This document shows, in pieces, positions 45,085 through 53,639 of a DNA stretch of 64,000 nucleotides (its first letter is position 1; every line of letters starts with the position of its first letter). The notes under the pieces are model-generated. The model worked only from the letters and a program-made list of their open reading frames with translations, ran no database searches and was not told the origin of the DNA. The stretch spans positions 620,001-684,000 of the forward strand of contig NZ_RCST01000001.1 of assembly GCF_013141865.1 (NCBI RefSeq), read 5' to 3'. Both the position numbers and the translations under genes were made by a program. Source of the stretch: Methylomonas sp. ZR1 (lineage in GTDB: Bacteria; Pseudomonadota; Gammaproteobacteria; Methylococcales; Methylomonadaceae).

Positions 45085-46152
45085 CTATTGCAGCCGATTA
45101 CGTACTGCAAGCGTCGCGTTGAACACGCGGCGAATTCGCCGGTCACCTGGGTTAATGCCAGTACTGCCGTTGTAATCGTAAGTGAGGGTTTGCGAGGCCA
45201 GATTCTCGCTGGTGCGCGCCAGGATTGAGATACGCACGCTGGCGACATGGGTGATATCGGTGACGTTGGCGGCGGTTTTATATTGGTTGGCTACCCCGTC
45301 GGCATCAGTATCTTCTCCGTAGAGAATTTGCAGGTTTTCGATGCCATCGAGTATTTCAACTGGATTGCTGCTACTTGCAGCCTTGGTATTGTCGTATCGC
45401 CAAAGAGCTGGTTCCCCGCTTGCGCCTGGACGGATGAAATAGCTGTATGCGCGGTAAGCAAACACTTCCGAGCTGGTTTTGTAGCAGGGTGGGGAAGCGC
45501 AAGTTGCCGGCAAAGACACCGTATTGTGCTTTATCAGTGTCGAGGTAGTGCCCGTGGTGGCCCGGAAAAGGTCGGCGTTGCTACAGCTGGATATTAAAAC
45601 CGGATCACCATCAACTATGCCGCAAGTATTGGAACTGGAAATTTGTATATCCGAGCTTGCGCTTGCCATATCTGCTGACAAATAACCGCCGCAACTTTCA
45701 CCGAAAACTACTGTTATCACATCGGTGCCAGGGGTAATCGGCGTAGCTAAACCTGACAAGGCGCTTGGCAAGGCTGGGGACCAAGTGGTCGTTACCGGCG
45801 ATGCCTCACTGCCGTTGTAGCCGACTATGATAGTGGCTGGTGTTGGCGACGATATAGCTGGCGCAACAACGGGCGAGGTAATTGCGGTTGTGGCAGTATT
45901 GGTGGGTGTTAAATCGGTTATGGATATACAGCCTTGAAAACCGCTTAAGCGTAAGTCTTTGCTGAGTATTTCCAACGCATAACGGCTGTTTTCTTGTAAA
46001 CGGGATAAGCCTTCCTGCATCCCGTAAGTCTGCTTCGCGTTAACGAAAATCTTGATTACCCCACCTAATAGGAATGCGCCCAGAAGCAGCGCAATCATAA
46101 TTTCTATGAGAGTCATGCCTGTTTGCAGGAAATAGGTCTGATTTTTTCTCAT
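45085..46152 (-). CDS. pilW: Minor pilin PilW
   Basis: PilW (355 residues) has a prepilin site QTG|MTLIEIMIALLLGAFLLGGVIKIF with Glu5, then QTYGMQEGLSRLQENSRYALEILSKDLR in pieces, the family hallmark. Its large C-terminal globular part (with KASSEVFAYRAYSYFIR-like strands) fits other PilW. The start overlaps the pilV stop by four bases, and pilX follows after eight bases, indicating one operon. Confidence 0.92.
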   Translation of the reverse strand: MRKNQTYFLQTGMTLIEIMIALLLGAFLLGGVIKIFVNAKQTYGMQEGLSRLQENSRYALEILSKDLRLSGFQGCISITDLTPTNTATTAITSPVVAPAISSPTPATIIVGYNGSEASPVTTTWSPALPSALSGLATPITPGTDVITVVFGESCGGYLSADMASASSDIQISSSNTCGIVDGDPVLISSCSNADLFRATTGTTSTLIKHNTVSLPATCASPPCYKTSSEVFAYRAYSYFIRPGASGEPALWRYDNTKAASSSNPVEILDGIENLQILYGEDTDADGVANQYKTAANVTDITHVASVRISILARTSENLASQTLTYDYNGSTGINPGDRRIRRVFNATLAVRNRLQ

Positions 46153-46619
46153 GGCTGGAAACTCATTACAAACCGTTGCGTCGCCGCCCCATCGTGGTCG
46201 TCATCCCACCAAATTTTTACCGCATACGCATCGCCGATCCCGTCGCAGTTGTGTGCGGATTTTGAATTTCCGTCCCCCGGGGTTTTGTCCTTACAAACAA
46301 CACCTTCGCCGCTAGGTAATTGACTTCTTAGTTGGTCGTTCCATTGTTTTAAATCGTAACCAGCCATTTGTGCCGGTGTGCAAGTGTTTGCTAAGCAATC
46401 GTTATTCGTTTCTGCTTGGTTATCGTAGTTACCCACTGCGTTTGCTCGTACTCGGTCGGCTATATCGTAAGCAAGCAAAGTAGCCTGTGAGCGAAAATAT
46501 GCACTTTGATTGTTCCGCAGGCTTGTGGATTGCAAGCCCGCCAAACCCAGCAAGCCCAGGGCAAGTATCACCACGGCGATCAAGACTTCTATTAATGTGA
46601 AACCGTTGGTTGTTTTCAT
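46149..46619 (-). CDS. pilV: Minor pilin PilV
   Basis: PilV (156 residues) has the prepilin site TNG|FTLIEVLIAVVILALGLLGLAGLQ with Glu5, then the conserved SLRNNQSAYFRSQATLLAYDIADRVRAN region in pieces. It belongs to the minor-pilin priming complex. It lies six bases after fimT and overlaps pilW. Confidence 0.92.
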   Translation of the reverse strand: MKTTNGFTLIEVLIAVVILALGLLGLAGLQSTSLRNNQSAYFRSQATLLAYDIADRVRANAVGNYDNQAETNNDCLANTCTPAQMAGYDLKQWNDQLRSQLPSGEGVVCKDKTPGDGNSKSAHNCDGIGDAYAVKIWWDDDHDGAATQRFVMSFQP

Positions 46620-46625
46620 CGGTAA

Positions 46626-47258
46626 CTAAAATGGGGGTAAGCAGGAGGTGATATTCGAGGCGGTGCTTGCGACCGTGTCCTTGTTTGGTATGCCATCGTT
46701 GTTTGCATCGAGGCCCATGCGCAATCGACCGATAGGGCTAACGATTATCAGCCTAGAGGTGTTTGCTTCGGGGACGTTATTGCCGTCGCTGTTGTTGCAG
46801 ATTACAAAGCTACCTCCACCATTACTTTGTCCAGAAGAACTAAAATTAATGAAGTCTGAAAAACTATTGCCTCGCAAGGTATAAGAGGCGCTTAGTGCTC
46901 CATAAGTTTTGAGAAGCACATCGTCGCCTGTGTCGAACTCGCCATTGTCATTTGCATCCGTGAAAACATCCCAGCCTTGCTCCCAATTCGCTGAAGCCCA
47001 GGCGGTCTTGTTCTTATTAGTCGATGATTTGTCGTCAACTTTGCGCACAGTCACCGATACGCCACGTTTTACCGCTTCGCTTCGCGCTAAATTCAATGCT
47101 GTGACTAATTCGTTGGCTGATGTGGTTAAGCGGTTGTTGCTGATAATCGAAGTGAAGCTTGGAATTGCAATACCCACCAGAACGCCGGCGATAGCGATGG
47201 TCACCATCAGCTCAACCAGTGTGAATCCTTTAGATGTTTCGGTGAATAATTTTTGCAT
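46626..47258 (-). CDS. Minor pilin FimT/FimU (GspH-like)
   Basis: A 210-residue GspH/FimT-type prepilin: SKG|FTLVELMVTIAIAGVLVGIAIPSF with Glu5, then NRLTTSANELVTALNLARSEAVKRG, the GspH hallmark. It is the first gene of the minor-pilin operon fimT-pilV-pilW-pilX-pilY1(-pilE). Whether FimT or FimU is the better name cannot be decided from sequence. Confidence 0.88.
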   Translation of the reverse strand: MQKLFTETSKGFTLVELMVTIAIAGVLVGIAIPSFTSIISNNRLTTSANELVTALNLARSEAVKRGVSVTVRKVDDKSSTNKNKTAWASANWEQGWDVFTDANDNGEFDTGDDVLLKTYGALSASYTLRGNSFSDFINFSSSGQSNGGGSFVICNNSDGNNVPEANTSRLIIVSPIGRLRMGLDANNDGIPNKDTVASTASNITSCLPPF

Positions 47259-47671
47259 GATTTATTGGATTGTGACTCAGGTAGTTGGGCGCAAATGAAC
47301 TCGAACTCTGTTGCTGTTATTTGCCGCTCCGGCCTATGAAAAGTGCATTTCTACTCTGGGAATAGGGAAGCGTTGGCTCGTCAAAATCGAGTTTGAAGAT
47401 AGCACAGGATTCAACAAAGTTATGCGAGTTAAACCACAATCGCAATGTGAGTGTTTACAGATTTTCGCCAAAATGGCGGTCCCTGCAACGAAGCGTCTTA
47501 GATTTTTAAAATGAGTGTTTTTCGGCAAGATCAGCTTTCTCTAACTACAATCTTAGCTGAGCTTAGCTACAATCTGAGCAATGTAAAATGCTAATCAGCT
47601 GAACTGGCAATCGCAGTTTGTGCTGATTTAACAGTTTTAAATTATGTTCGATAAATTTTGAGGAGAAAATT
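47259..47671. other. Divergent intergenic region between minor pilin and chemosensory operons
   Basis: 413 bases without a convincing gene; two overlapping open frames of about 65 codons on opposite strands have no ribosome binding site or family. It holds a direct repeat CTACAATCT (47545-47553 and 47567-47575, starts 22 bases apart, about two helical turns) around a TTAGCTGAGCTTAGC palindrome. A possible flagellar-sigma type promoter lies near the cheY end. Confidence 0.5.
47628..47654 (+). promoter_or_regulatory. Possible sigma28-type promoter of the chemosensory operon
   Basis: TTAA (47628-47631), a 15-base spacer and TTCGATAA (47647-47654) resemble the FliA consensus TAAA-N15-GCCGATAA, with 3/4 and 6/8 matches. 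The cheY start with GAGGAG lies 18 bases downstream. Sigma28 control is common for chemotaxis genes, but this is only a motif match. Confidence 0.35.
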
Positions 47672-48034
47672 GTGGCAACAATTCTTGCTGTAGACGATTC
47701 CGCATCAATGAGGCAGATGGTGGCGTTTACCTTAAAAGGCGCTGGCTATAACGTGGTAGAAGCGGTTGATGGAGCGGATGCCTTGAATAAAGCGAAAGCG
47801 CAAGCTTTTGACTGCGTCGTTACCGATGTCAATATGCCAAACAAGGACGGAATTGAGTTGATTAGAGACTTACGCGCTTTACCAAACTACAAGTTTACGC
47901 CGATGTTGATGCTGACCACTGAAGCGGGAGCGGATAAAAAGCAGCAGGGCAAAGATGCCGGTGCAACGGGCTGGATAGTGAAGCCATTCAATCCCGACCA
48001 ACTCTTGAAAACGATCAAAAAAGTGATGGGCTAA
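47672..48034 (+). CDS. cheY: CheY-type single-domain response regulator
   Basis: A 120-residue receiver domain. It has the acidic pair in AVDDSASMRQM, the phosphoacceptor aspartate in CVVTDVNMPNKDG, the threonine in MLMLTTE and the lysine in IVKPFNPDQL. GVDGADALNKA-type (EAVDGADALNKA) is typical of CheY beside CheA in non-enteric clusters. It has no output domain, so it acts by protein binding. Start GTG with AGGAG upstream. It leads the chemosensory operon. Confidence 0.93.
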   Translation: MATILAVDDSASMRQMVAFTLKGAGYNVVEAVDGADALNKAKAQAFDCVVTDVNMPNKDGIELIRDLRALPNYKFTPMLMLTTEAGADKKQQGKDAGATGWIVKPFNPDQLLKTIKKVMG

Positions 48035-48073
48035 GTATCCGCCTCTTCAGAGACATCAGCACCGGGTAATTCT

Positions 48074-50164
48074 ATGTCAATCGATATGGCGCAATTTCAT
48101 CAGGTTTTTTTCGAAGAGAGTTTCGAAGGACTTGACGCGATGGAATCGGGATTGCTCAACCTTGATTTGGGGGATGTTAACGTCGAAGACATCAACACCA
48201 TTTTCCGCGCCGCGCATTCGATCAAAGGCGGTAGCGGAACTTTCGGTTTTACCGCTGTTTCCGACTTCACCCATGTCATGGAGACCTTGCTTGATGAAAT
48301 GCGCGACGGCCGCAGAAAGATCACGCAACCGGCGGTTGATGTGTTGTTGGGGTCAGTCGATTGTCTGAGAGATATGCTGCAATCGATACAAAACGGTAGT
48401 GAAGTGGATCAGTCTGATGTCGCTGAGCATAAATTAGCATTGGATAACGAGCTAAATAATACAGTGCCCAGTTCCCCTGCAGGGAGACACGCTCCAGACA
48501 CTTCGGCTTCAAAAAGTGCTGCGGATTTGCCGGCTGAAGAAGCTGAACAAATCGCCGGCTGGGTGATAGCCTTCAGCCCGCATTTACATTTGTTGAAGAC
48601 CGGTAACGAACCGGTACGGATGTTCAGGGAGTTGGCAGCCCTGGGCCAATTGACGACAAACGTTGATTTACAAGGTGTACCCGATCTTGACGATTTGGAT
48701 CCGGAAGAGTGTCATTTGTCCTGGAAATTGCGTGTTTTGGGCGATATTCCGGAGGCGGAAATTGACGAGATTTTCGATTGGGTCGAGGACGATTGCGATT
48801 TGGCTAAACAACCGATCTACAAAACGTCCACAGGTTCTGCGCAAGCCCAGGTCTCAGTAGACATCGCTATAACGCCCGTTACAAACAGCGTTCATAGAGA
48901 CATCAGCCCTGAGTTTGCAAGTACCGGAGAATCTGAGTCGAATACGCTGGAGCGTAAAAACGGCAAAAAAGAGGAAGCAAAAGCCGCACCGAAAGGTTCA
49001 AGTTCCATTCGCGTGGATACCAGCAAAATCGATACCTTGATTAACATGGTAGGGGAGTTGGTCATTACGCAATCCATGCTCAGCTTATTAGGCGAACATT
49101 TCGAACTGAATAAACTTGATCAATTGAAAAACGGACTTTCTCAGCTAGAGCGGCATACCCGCGAACTGCAGGAAAGCGTGATGAACATTCGCATGCTGCC
49201 TATCAGTTTCGTGTTTAGCCGTTTCCCACGGCTGGCGCATGATATCAGCAGCAAACTAGGTAAAAAAATCGAACTTAAATTGGTGGGTGAACACACCGAA
49301 GTGGATAAGACAGTCGTCGAACTGCTCAGTGATCCCTTGGTTCACTTAGTCAGAAACAGCTTGGATCATGGCATTGAAATGCCCGATGTCAGGCTCGCGG
49401 CCGGCAAACCCGAGACGGGTACGGTTACCCTGGAAGCTTATCATCGCGGCGGGAACATCGTGATTGAAGTGACTGACGATGGTAAAGGCCTCGACAAAGA
49501 TAAATTAAGGGCCAAAGCCATTGAAAAAGGTTTGATCGATCCCGATGCGATCTTAAGCGATAAGCAAACATACGAGCTGATTTTTATGCCGGGGTTTTCT
49601 ACGGCCGAAAAGCTTACCGATATTTCCGGTCGCGGCGTGGGGATGGATGTGGTGCGACGTAATATCCAGGCTTTGGGCGGCAACATAGAAATCCTTTCCG
49701 AGTTAGGCAAAGGGTCCACCATTTCCATTCATCTCCCGCTGACTCTGGCTATCCTGGATGGTCAGTCGATTGCGGTTGGCGACGAAACCTACATATTACC
49801 CTTGGGTTCTATTATCGAGTCACTCCACGTCAAGGAAGACAGGCTCAATCGAGTAGCGGGCAAAGGTGAAACTTTCCTGTTACGCGGCCAATATCTGCCG
49901 ATTATCAGAATGCATCAAATTTTTAACGTACCCACCGCGAAAACCACCAAGCTAACCGAAGGTTTAATTGTGGTTGTCGAAGGGCAAGGGTTGCGTTGCG
50001 GATTGTTCGTGGATGATCTGCTTGGACAGCAGCAAGTGGTAATCAAGTCGCTCGAGGCGAATTATCGACGGATTGACGGGGTATCCGGCGCAACTATTCT
50101 GGGCGATGGTTCGGTGGCACTGATTCTTGATATCCCCGGTCTCGTGCGTTTAGCCAATCAATAA
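48074..50164 (+). CDS. cheA: Chemotaxis histidine kinase CheA
   Basis: CheA (696 residues). The P1 Hpt domain carries the phospho-accepting His48 (FRAAHSIKGGSGTFGF). A P2-like module follows at about 155-250 (GWVIAFSPHLHLLKTGNEPVRMFRELAALG in pieces). After a linker, P3 dimerisation starts at SIRVDTSKIDTLINMVGELVITQS. P4 ATPase has HLVRNSLDHGIE (N box), VTDDGKGLD, FMPGFSTAEKLTDISGRGVGMDVV (G boxes). P5 CheW-like ends at GDGSVALILDIPGL. It phosphorylates CheY and CheB on receptor control. Confidence 0.96.
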   Translation: MSIDMAQFHQVFFEESFEGLDAMESGLLNLDLGDVNVEDINTIFRAAHSIKGGSGTFGFTAVSDFTHVMETLLDEMRDGRRKITQPAVDVLLGSVDCLRDMLQSIQNGSEVDQSDVAEHKLALDNELNNTVPSSPAGRHAPDTSASKSAADLPAEEAEQIAGWVIAFSPHLHLLKTGNEPVRMFRELAALGQLTTNVDLQGVPDLDDLDPEECHLSWKLRVLGDIPEAEIDEIFDWVEDDCDLAKQPIYKTSTGSAQAQVSVDIAITPVTNSVHRDISPEFASTGESESNTLERKNGKKEEAKAAPKGSSSIRVDTSKIDTLINMVGELVITQSMLSLLGEHFELNKLDQLKNGLSQLERHTRELQESVMNIRMLPISFVFSRFPRLAHDISSKLGKKIELKLVGEHTEVDKTVVELLSDPLVHLVRNSLDHGIEMPDVRLAAGKPETGTVTLEAYHRGGNIVIEVTDDGKGLDKDKLRAKAIEKGLIDPDAILSDKQTYELIFMPGFSTAEKLTDISGRGVGMDVVRRNIQALGGNIEILSELGKGSTISIHLPLTLAILDGQSIAVGDETYILPLGSIIESLHVKEDRLNRVAGKGETFLLRGQYLPIIRMHQIFNVPTAKTTKLTEGLIVVVEGQGLRCGLFVDDLLGQQQVVIKSLEANYRRIDGVSGATILGDGSVALILDIPGLVRLANQ

Positions 50165-50183
50165 ACCTAACCTAAAGCGTGTC

Positions 50184-50699
50184 ATGTCGGAAATAATCGA
50201 ACTCAGCAGCACTGACCAGCAAGATGCAAAGCGGTTGGATACTAGTTTGCAGTTTTTAAGCTTTACCTTGGGCCAGGAAGAATATGGGGTAGATATTCTG
50301 CGAGTTCAGGAGATTCGCAGTTGGGAGCCGGTATCGCGAATTCCCAATGTGCCGGCTTATGAAAAAGGTGTGGTCAATCTGCGCGGTGCGATAGTGCCTA
50401 TCATAGATTTACGCGAGCGATTTCAACTGGGACACAGTGATTATTCGCCTTTGACGGTCGTTGTGGTCTTGCAAGCGCACATGGCCGATAAAACCAGGAT
50501 CATCGGGGTCGTGGTGGATTCAGTTTCAGACGTTGTCGATGTCAATAAAAAAAGTATCCAAAGCGCGCCGAATTTTGGTGCAAAAGTCAGTACTGAATTT
50601 ATCAACGGCCTGGTTTCAGTAAATGGCCGAATGGTGATGCTGTTGGATGTAGATAAATTATTAAAACTTGATGGCCTGGATGGTGAAGATGAAAGTTAA
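50184..50699 (+). CDS. cheW: Coupling protein CheW, first copy
   Basis: A 171-residue CheW domain protein linking receptors to CheA: FLSFTLGQEEYGVDILRVQEIRSWEPVSRIPNVPAYEKGVVNLRGAIVPIIDLRERF (in pieces YGVDILRVQEIR, VVNLRGAIVPIIDLR). It lies 19 bases after cheA and before the PAS receptor. A closely related second CheW follows the receptor at 53133. Confidence 0.94.
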   Translation: MSEIIELSSTDQQDAKRLDTSLQFLSFTLGQEEYGVDILRVQEIRSWEPVSRIPNVPAYEKGVVNLRGAIVPIIDLRERFQLGHSDYSPLTVVVVLQAHMADKTRIIGVVVDSVSDVVDVNKKSIQSAPNFGAKVSTEFINGLVSVNGRMVMLLDVDKLLKLDGLDGEDES

Positions 50700-50741
50700 A
50701 AAAAGAGCTGTTTATGGCTGGCTTGTAATGGAGGATATGCA

Positions 50742-53087
50742 ATGAAACTCAATCACCCTGTGACTGATCGCGAAGTCTTAATGAAGCCAGGCACCATTTT
50801 GGTCACGCGCACCAATTTAAAAGGCATTATTACCTATGCAAACGACGCTTTTATTGAGATTAGCGGCTTTAGCAAGGATGAACTTGTGGGGGCGAATCAT
50901 AATATGGTTCGTCATCCTGACATGCCGCCGGCGGCATTTGAAGATTTATGGAATTGTTTGAAGGCTGGGCGCCCGTGGACCGCACCCGTCAAAAATAGGA
51001 CCAAGACCGGAGATTATTATTGGGTAGAAGCAAACGTAACGCCGGTGTTCAAGAATGGCAAAGTACAGGAATACCTGTCGGTTCGTTACGCGCCATCCCG
51101 GGAACAAATCCAACAAGCCGAATCTTTGTATGAAAAACTAAATGCCAATAAAGCCACAATACGGCCGACGGGGATTAATGCGCTCATCAAGAAATTACTG
51201 GAACTGGGCTTGTGGAAAAAAGTGGGGATTATCTACCTGATCTTTTTGTTGCCGACGATCAATTCCATTTACGATCACTATATCGAACAAAAATACCCGG
51301 AGATGTTCCTGTTTTTGGGCTTGGCCGGATTTGCCTCAATATTGGGATATTCGGTGATTCGTAGTGTTGTAAAGGCTTTAGAGAATTCGATACGTATTTC
51401 TTATCGGATGGCGGATGAGCAATTCCGGAATACTATAGATTTGGACCGTGGTGATGAGATCGGCGATTTCTATCGAGCCTTATACGGCATGCAAGTTAAA
51501 TTGAATTCCGATTTGGCTTATTCCAAACAGGTAGCGTCGGAAGCGATGCGCATCAAGCAGGCGCTCGACAACGTGCAGTCCTGTGTCATGGTGGCTAACA
51601 ACGATTTAGACATCATCTACATGAATAAGACAGTAGCCGATATGTTTCAAAATGCGGAAGCGGACATTCGCAAGCAATTGCCTGACTTCAATGCCAGCAA
51701 ACTGATGGGCGCCAACATCGATCAATTCCATAAAAAACCAGCTCACCAACGAGGCCTGTTGGCAAACCTATCCAGCACATTTAGTTCTGCGTTGGTGATT
51801 GGCGGCAGACACATGAATATCGTTGCCAACCCGGTTAAGAACGACGAAAACGAGCGTATCGGCATCGTGGTCGAGTGGTTGGATAGAACGCATGAAGTAA
51901 AAATCGAGCAGGAAATTGCCAGCATTGTGGAAGCTGTCAAAGTGGGTGAGTTGTCCAGCCGGATTGAGATGGCCGACAAACAAGGCTTTTTTGAAACGCT
52001 CAGCGAAGGCATCAACGAACTGACCGATGTGATCGAAAATGTATTCAGAGATGTTGGCAGTACCATGCAAAGTATGGCTTCTGGAGATTTGACCAATCGA
52101 ATCACCAGTGATTACCAAGGGGTTTATTTAAACTGCAAGAACGATATTAATACCACCATCGATAAACTGAACGAAATTTTCGGTCAGGTTAGCGAGTCTG
52201 CTCATTTTATTAACAACTCGTCCCAAGAAATTGCCAGCGGTAATAACAATCTATCACAACGCGCCGAGCAACAGGCTGCGAATTTGCAGCAAACTGCCGC
52301 CAGCATGGAAGAGTTGACCAGTACTGTAAAAAATAACGCCGATAACGCTCAGCAAGCTAACGCAGTGGCCAATAACGCCAGAGAATTGGCTGAAAAAGGT
52401 GGGAATGTCGTCAAGGCGGCGGTTTCCGCCATGCAGGAAATCAATGAGAGCAGTAATAAAATCGCTGACATCATCAGCGTGATTGATGAAATTGCCTTCC
52501 AAACCAATTTGTTGGCTTTGAATGCCTCAGTGGAAGCAGCCAGAGCAGGCGAGCAAGGTAGAGGCTTTTCCGTTGTTGCCACAGAGGTGAGAAATCTGGC
52601 GCAACGCAGTGCCACGGCAGCCAGGGAGAGTAAAGAGCTGATTCAAACCAGTGTGCAAAAAGTCAGAGCAGGCACCGAGTTTGTGAACGAAACCGGTAAA
52701 GCGCTGAACGAAATTGTGGCAGGTGTGCAGAAGGTGGGAGATATCGTCGCCCAGATTGCCGATGCAAGTATTGAGCAGTCTGCGGGTATAGGGCAGGTGA
52801 ATCAGGCTGTTGCGCAAATGGACGAAATCACCCAACAAAACGCGGCCTTAGCCGAAGAAGCATCTGCCGCCAGTGTTTCAATGAGCGACTTGTCGACGAA
52901 TATGGTCGAGATGTTGGCGTTTTTCAAAACAGAAAAAAAATCCGGGCAGCAAAAAGTCGTTCATCAAGCCGATAGTGCCAGTGTTGTTCGTGCAGAGGCC
53001 AATAGAATGGCATCATCGCCAGCGGTTCGTCAGCCGAGTAGTTTTAAGCAAACCTCACAAGCCGACGACGAGTGGCAGGATTTTTAG
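50742..53087 (+). CDS. Aer-like PAS chemoreceptor with C-terminal CheR-docking pentapeptide
   Basis: A 781-residue methyl-accepting protein. An N-terminal Aer-like PAS domain (about 15-125, TRTNLKGIITYANDAFIEISGF, NMVRHPDMPPAAFEDLW) lies in the cytoplasm. Two adjacent TMs (about 150-215) follow without a periplasmic domain, then a HAMP-like stretch, a second PAS-like region (about 265-390) and further HAMP-like segments. The MCP hairpin has [29 protein letters not shown]. The last residues DEWQDF fit the xWxxF CheR/CheB tether. It probably senses internal redox or energy state like Aer. Confidence 0.9.
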   Translation: MKLNHPVTDREVLMKPGTILVTRTNLKGIITYANDAFIEISGFSKDELVGANHNMVRHPDMPPAAFEDLWNCLKAGRPWTAPVKNRTKTGDYYWVEANVTPVFKNGKVQEYLSVRYAPSREQIQQAESLYEKLNANKATIRPTGINALIKKLLELGLWKKVGIIYLIFLLPTINSIYDHYIEQKYPEMFLFLGLAGFASILGYSVIRSVVKALENSIRISYRMADEQFRNTIDLDRGDEIGDFYRALYGMQVKLNSDLAYSKQVASEAMRIKQALDNVQSCVMVANNDLDIIYMNKTVADMFQNAEADIRKQLPDFNASKLMGANIDQFHKKPAHQRGLLANLSSTFSSALVIGGRHMNIVANPVKNDENERIGIVVEWLDRTHEVKIEQEIASIVEAVKVGELSSRIEMADKQGFFETLSEGINELTDVIENVFRDVGSTMQSMASGDLTNRITSDYQGVYLNCKNDINTTIDKLNEIFGQVSESAHFINNSSQEIASGNNNLSQRAEQQAANLQQTAASMEELTSTVKNNADNAQQANAVANNARELAEKGGNVVKAAVSAMQEINESSNKIADIISVIDEIAFQTNLLALNASVEAARAGEQGRGFSVVATEVRNLAQRSATAARESKELIQTSVQKVRAGTEFVNETGKALNEIVAGVQKVGDIVAQIADASIEQSAGIGQVNQAVAQMDEITQQNAALAEEASAASVSMSDLSTNMVEMLAFFKTEKKSGQQKVVHQADSASVVRAEANRMASSPAVRQPSSFKQTSQADDEWQDF

Positions 53088-53132
53088 CGGAGTTGCTTGA
53101 TTGACCAAACCATTAGATAGGGAATAGCCGCC

Positions 53133-53639
53133 ATGACAGCCGATTTAGAATCCAATCAGCACGTTGAGCAATTTCTGACTTTCGAGTTGGAAGGCGAGGC
53201 ATATGGCATCGAAATTTTGAAAGTCCAAGAAATTAGAGGCTGGGAGCCCATTAGAAAAATTCCCAATACCCCTGATTTTGTAAAAGGTGCGTTAAATTTG
53301 CGCGGTTCCATAGTGCCGATTGTCGATCTGCGCGAACGTTTTCAGATGCAAAAAGTGGAATATACCCCGGTGACAGTCGTTATTGTGATGAGTGTCAATA
53401 CTGCTTCCGGTACTTCGGTGATGGGCATCGTCGCTGATGCCGTATCCGACGTGTTGGATATTAAGCTGTCCGATATAAAAGAAGCGCCGAATTTGGGGTC
53501 GAAAATCAATACTCAATATATGCGCGGCATGTTCGTCGGCAAGAAAAATATGGTGATGTTATTGGATGTCGATAAGCTTTTAAATCCGGAAGAGTTTGTC
53601 GGTATTGCCGGGCTTGCTGCTATTGCCGAGGGTAAATGA
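53133..53639 (+). CDS. cheW: Coupling protein CheW, second copy
   Basis: A 168-residue CheW (QFLTFELEGEAYGIEILKVQEIRGWEPIRKIPNTPDFVKGALNLRGSIVPIVDLRERF in pieces AYGIEILKVQEIRGW, GALNLRGSIVPIVDLR). It closely resembles the first CheW at 50184, so the two flank the receptor as a duplicated pair. Its stop overlaps the ParA-type gene (ATGA). Confidence 0.93.
   Translation: MTADLESNQHVEQFLTFELEGEAYGIEILKVQEIRGWEPIRKIPNTPDFVKGALNLRGSIVPIVDLRERFQMQKVEYTPVTVVIVMSVNTASGTSVMGIVADAVSDVLDIKLSDIKEAPNLGSKINTQYMRGMFVGKKNMVMLLDVDKLLNPEEFVGIAGLAAIAEGK

Noticed and set aside
47311..47528. Two overlapping small frames (67 and 64 codons) between fimT and cheY
   Set aside because: Opposite strands over the same bases, no ribosome binding sites, no hydrophobic or conserved pattern.
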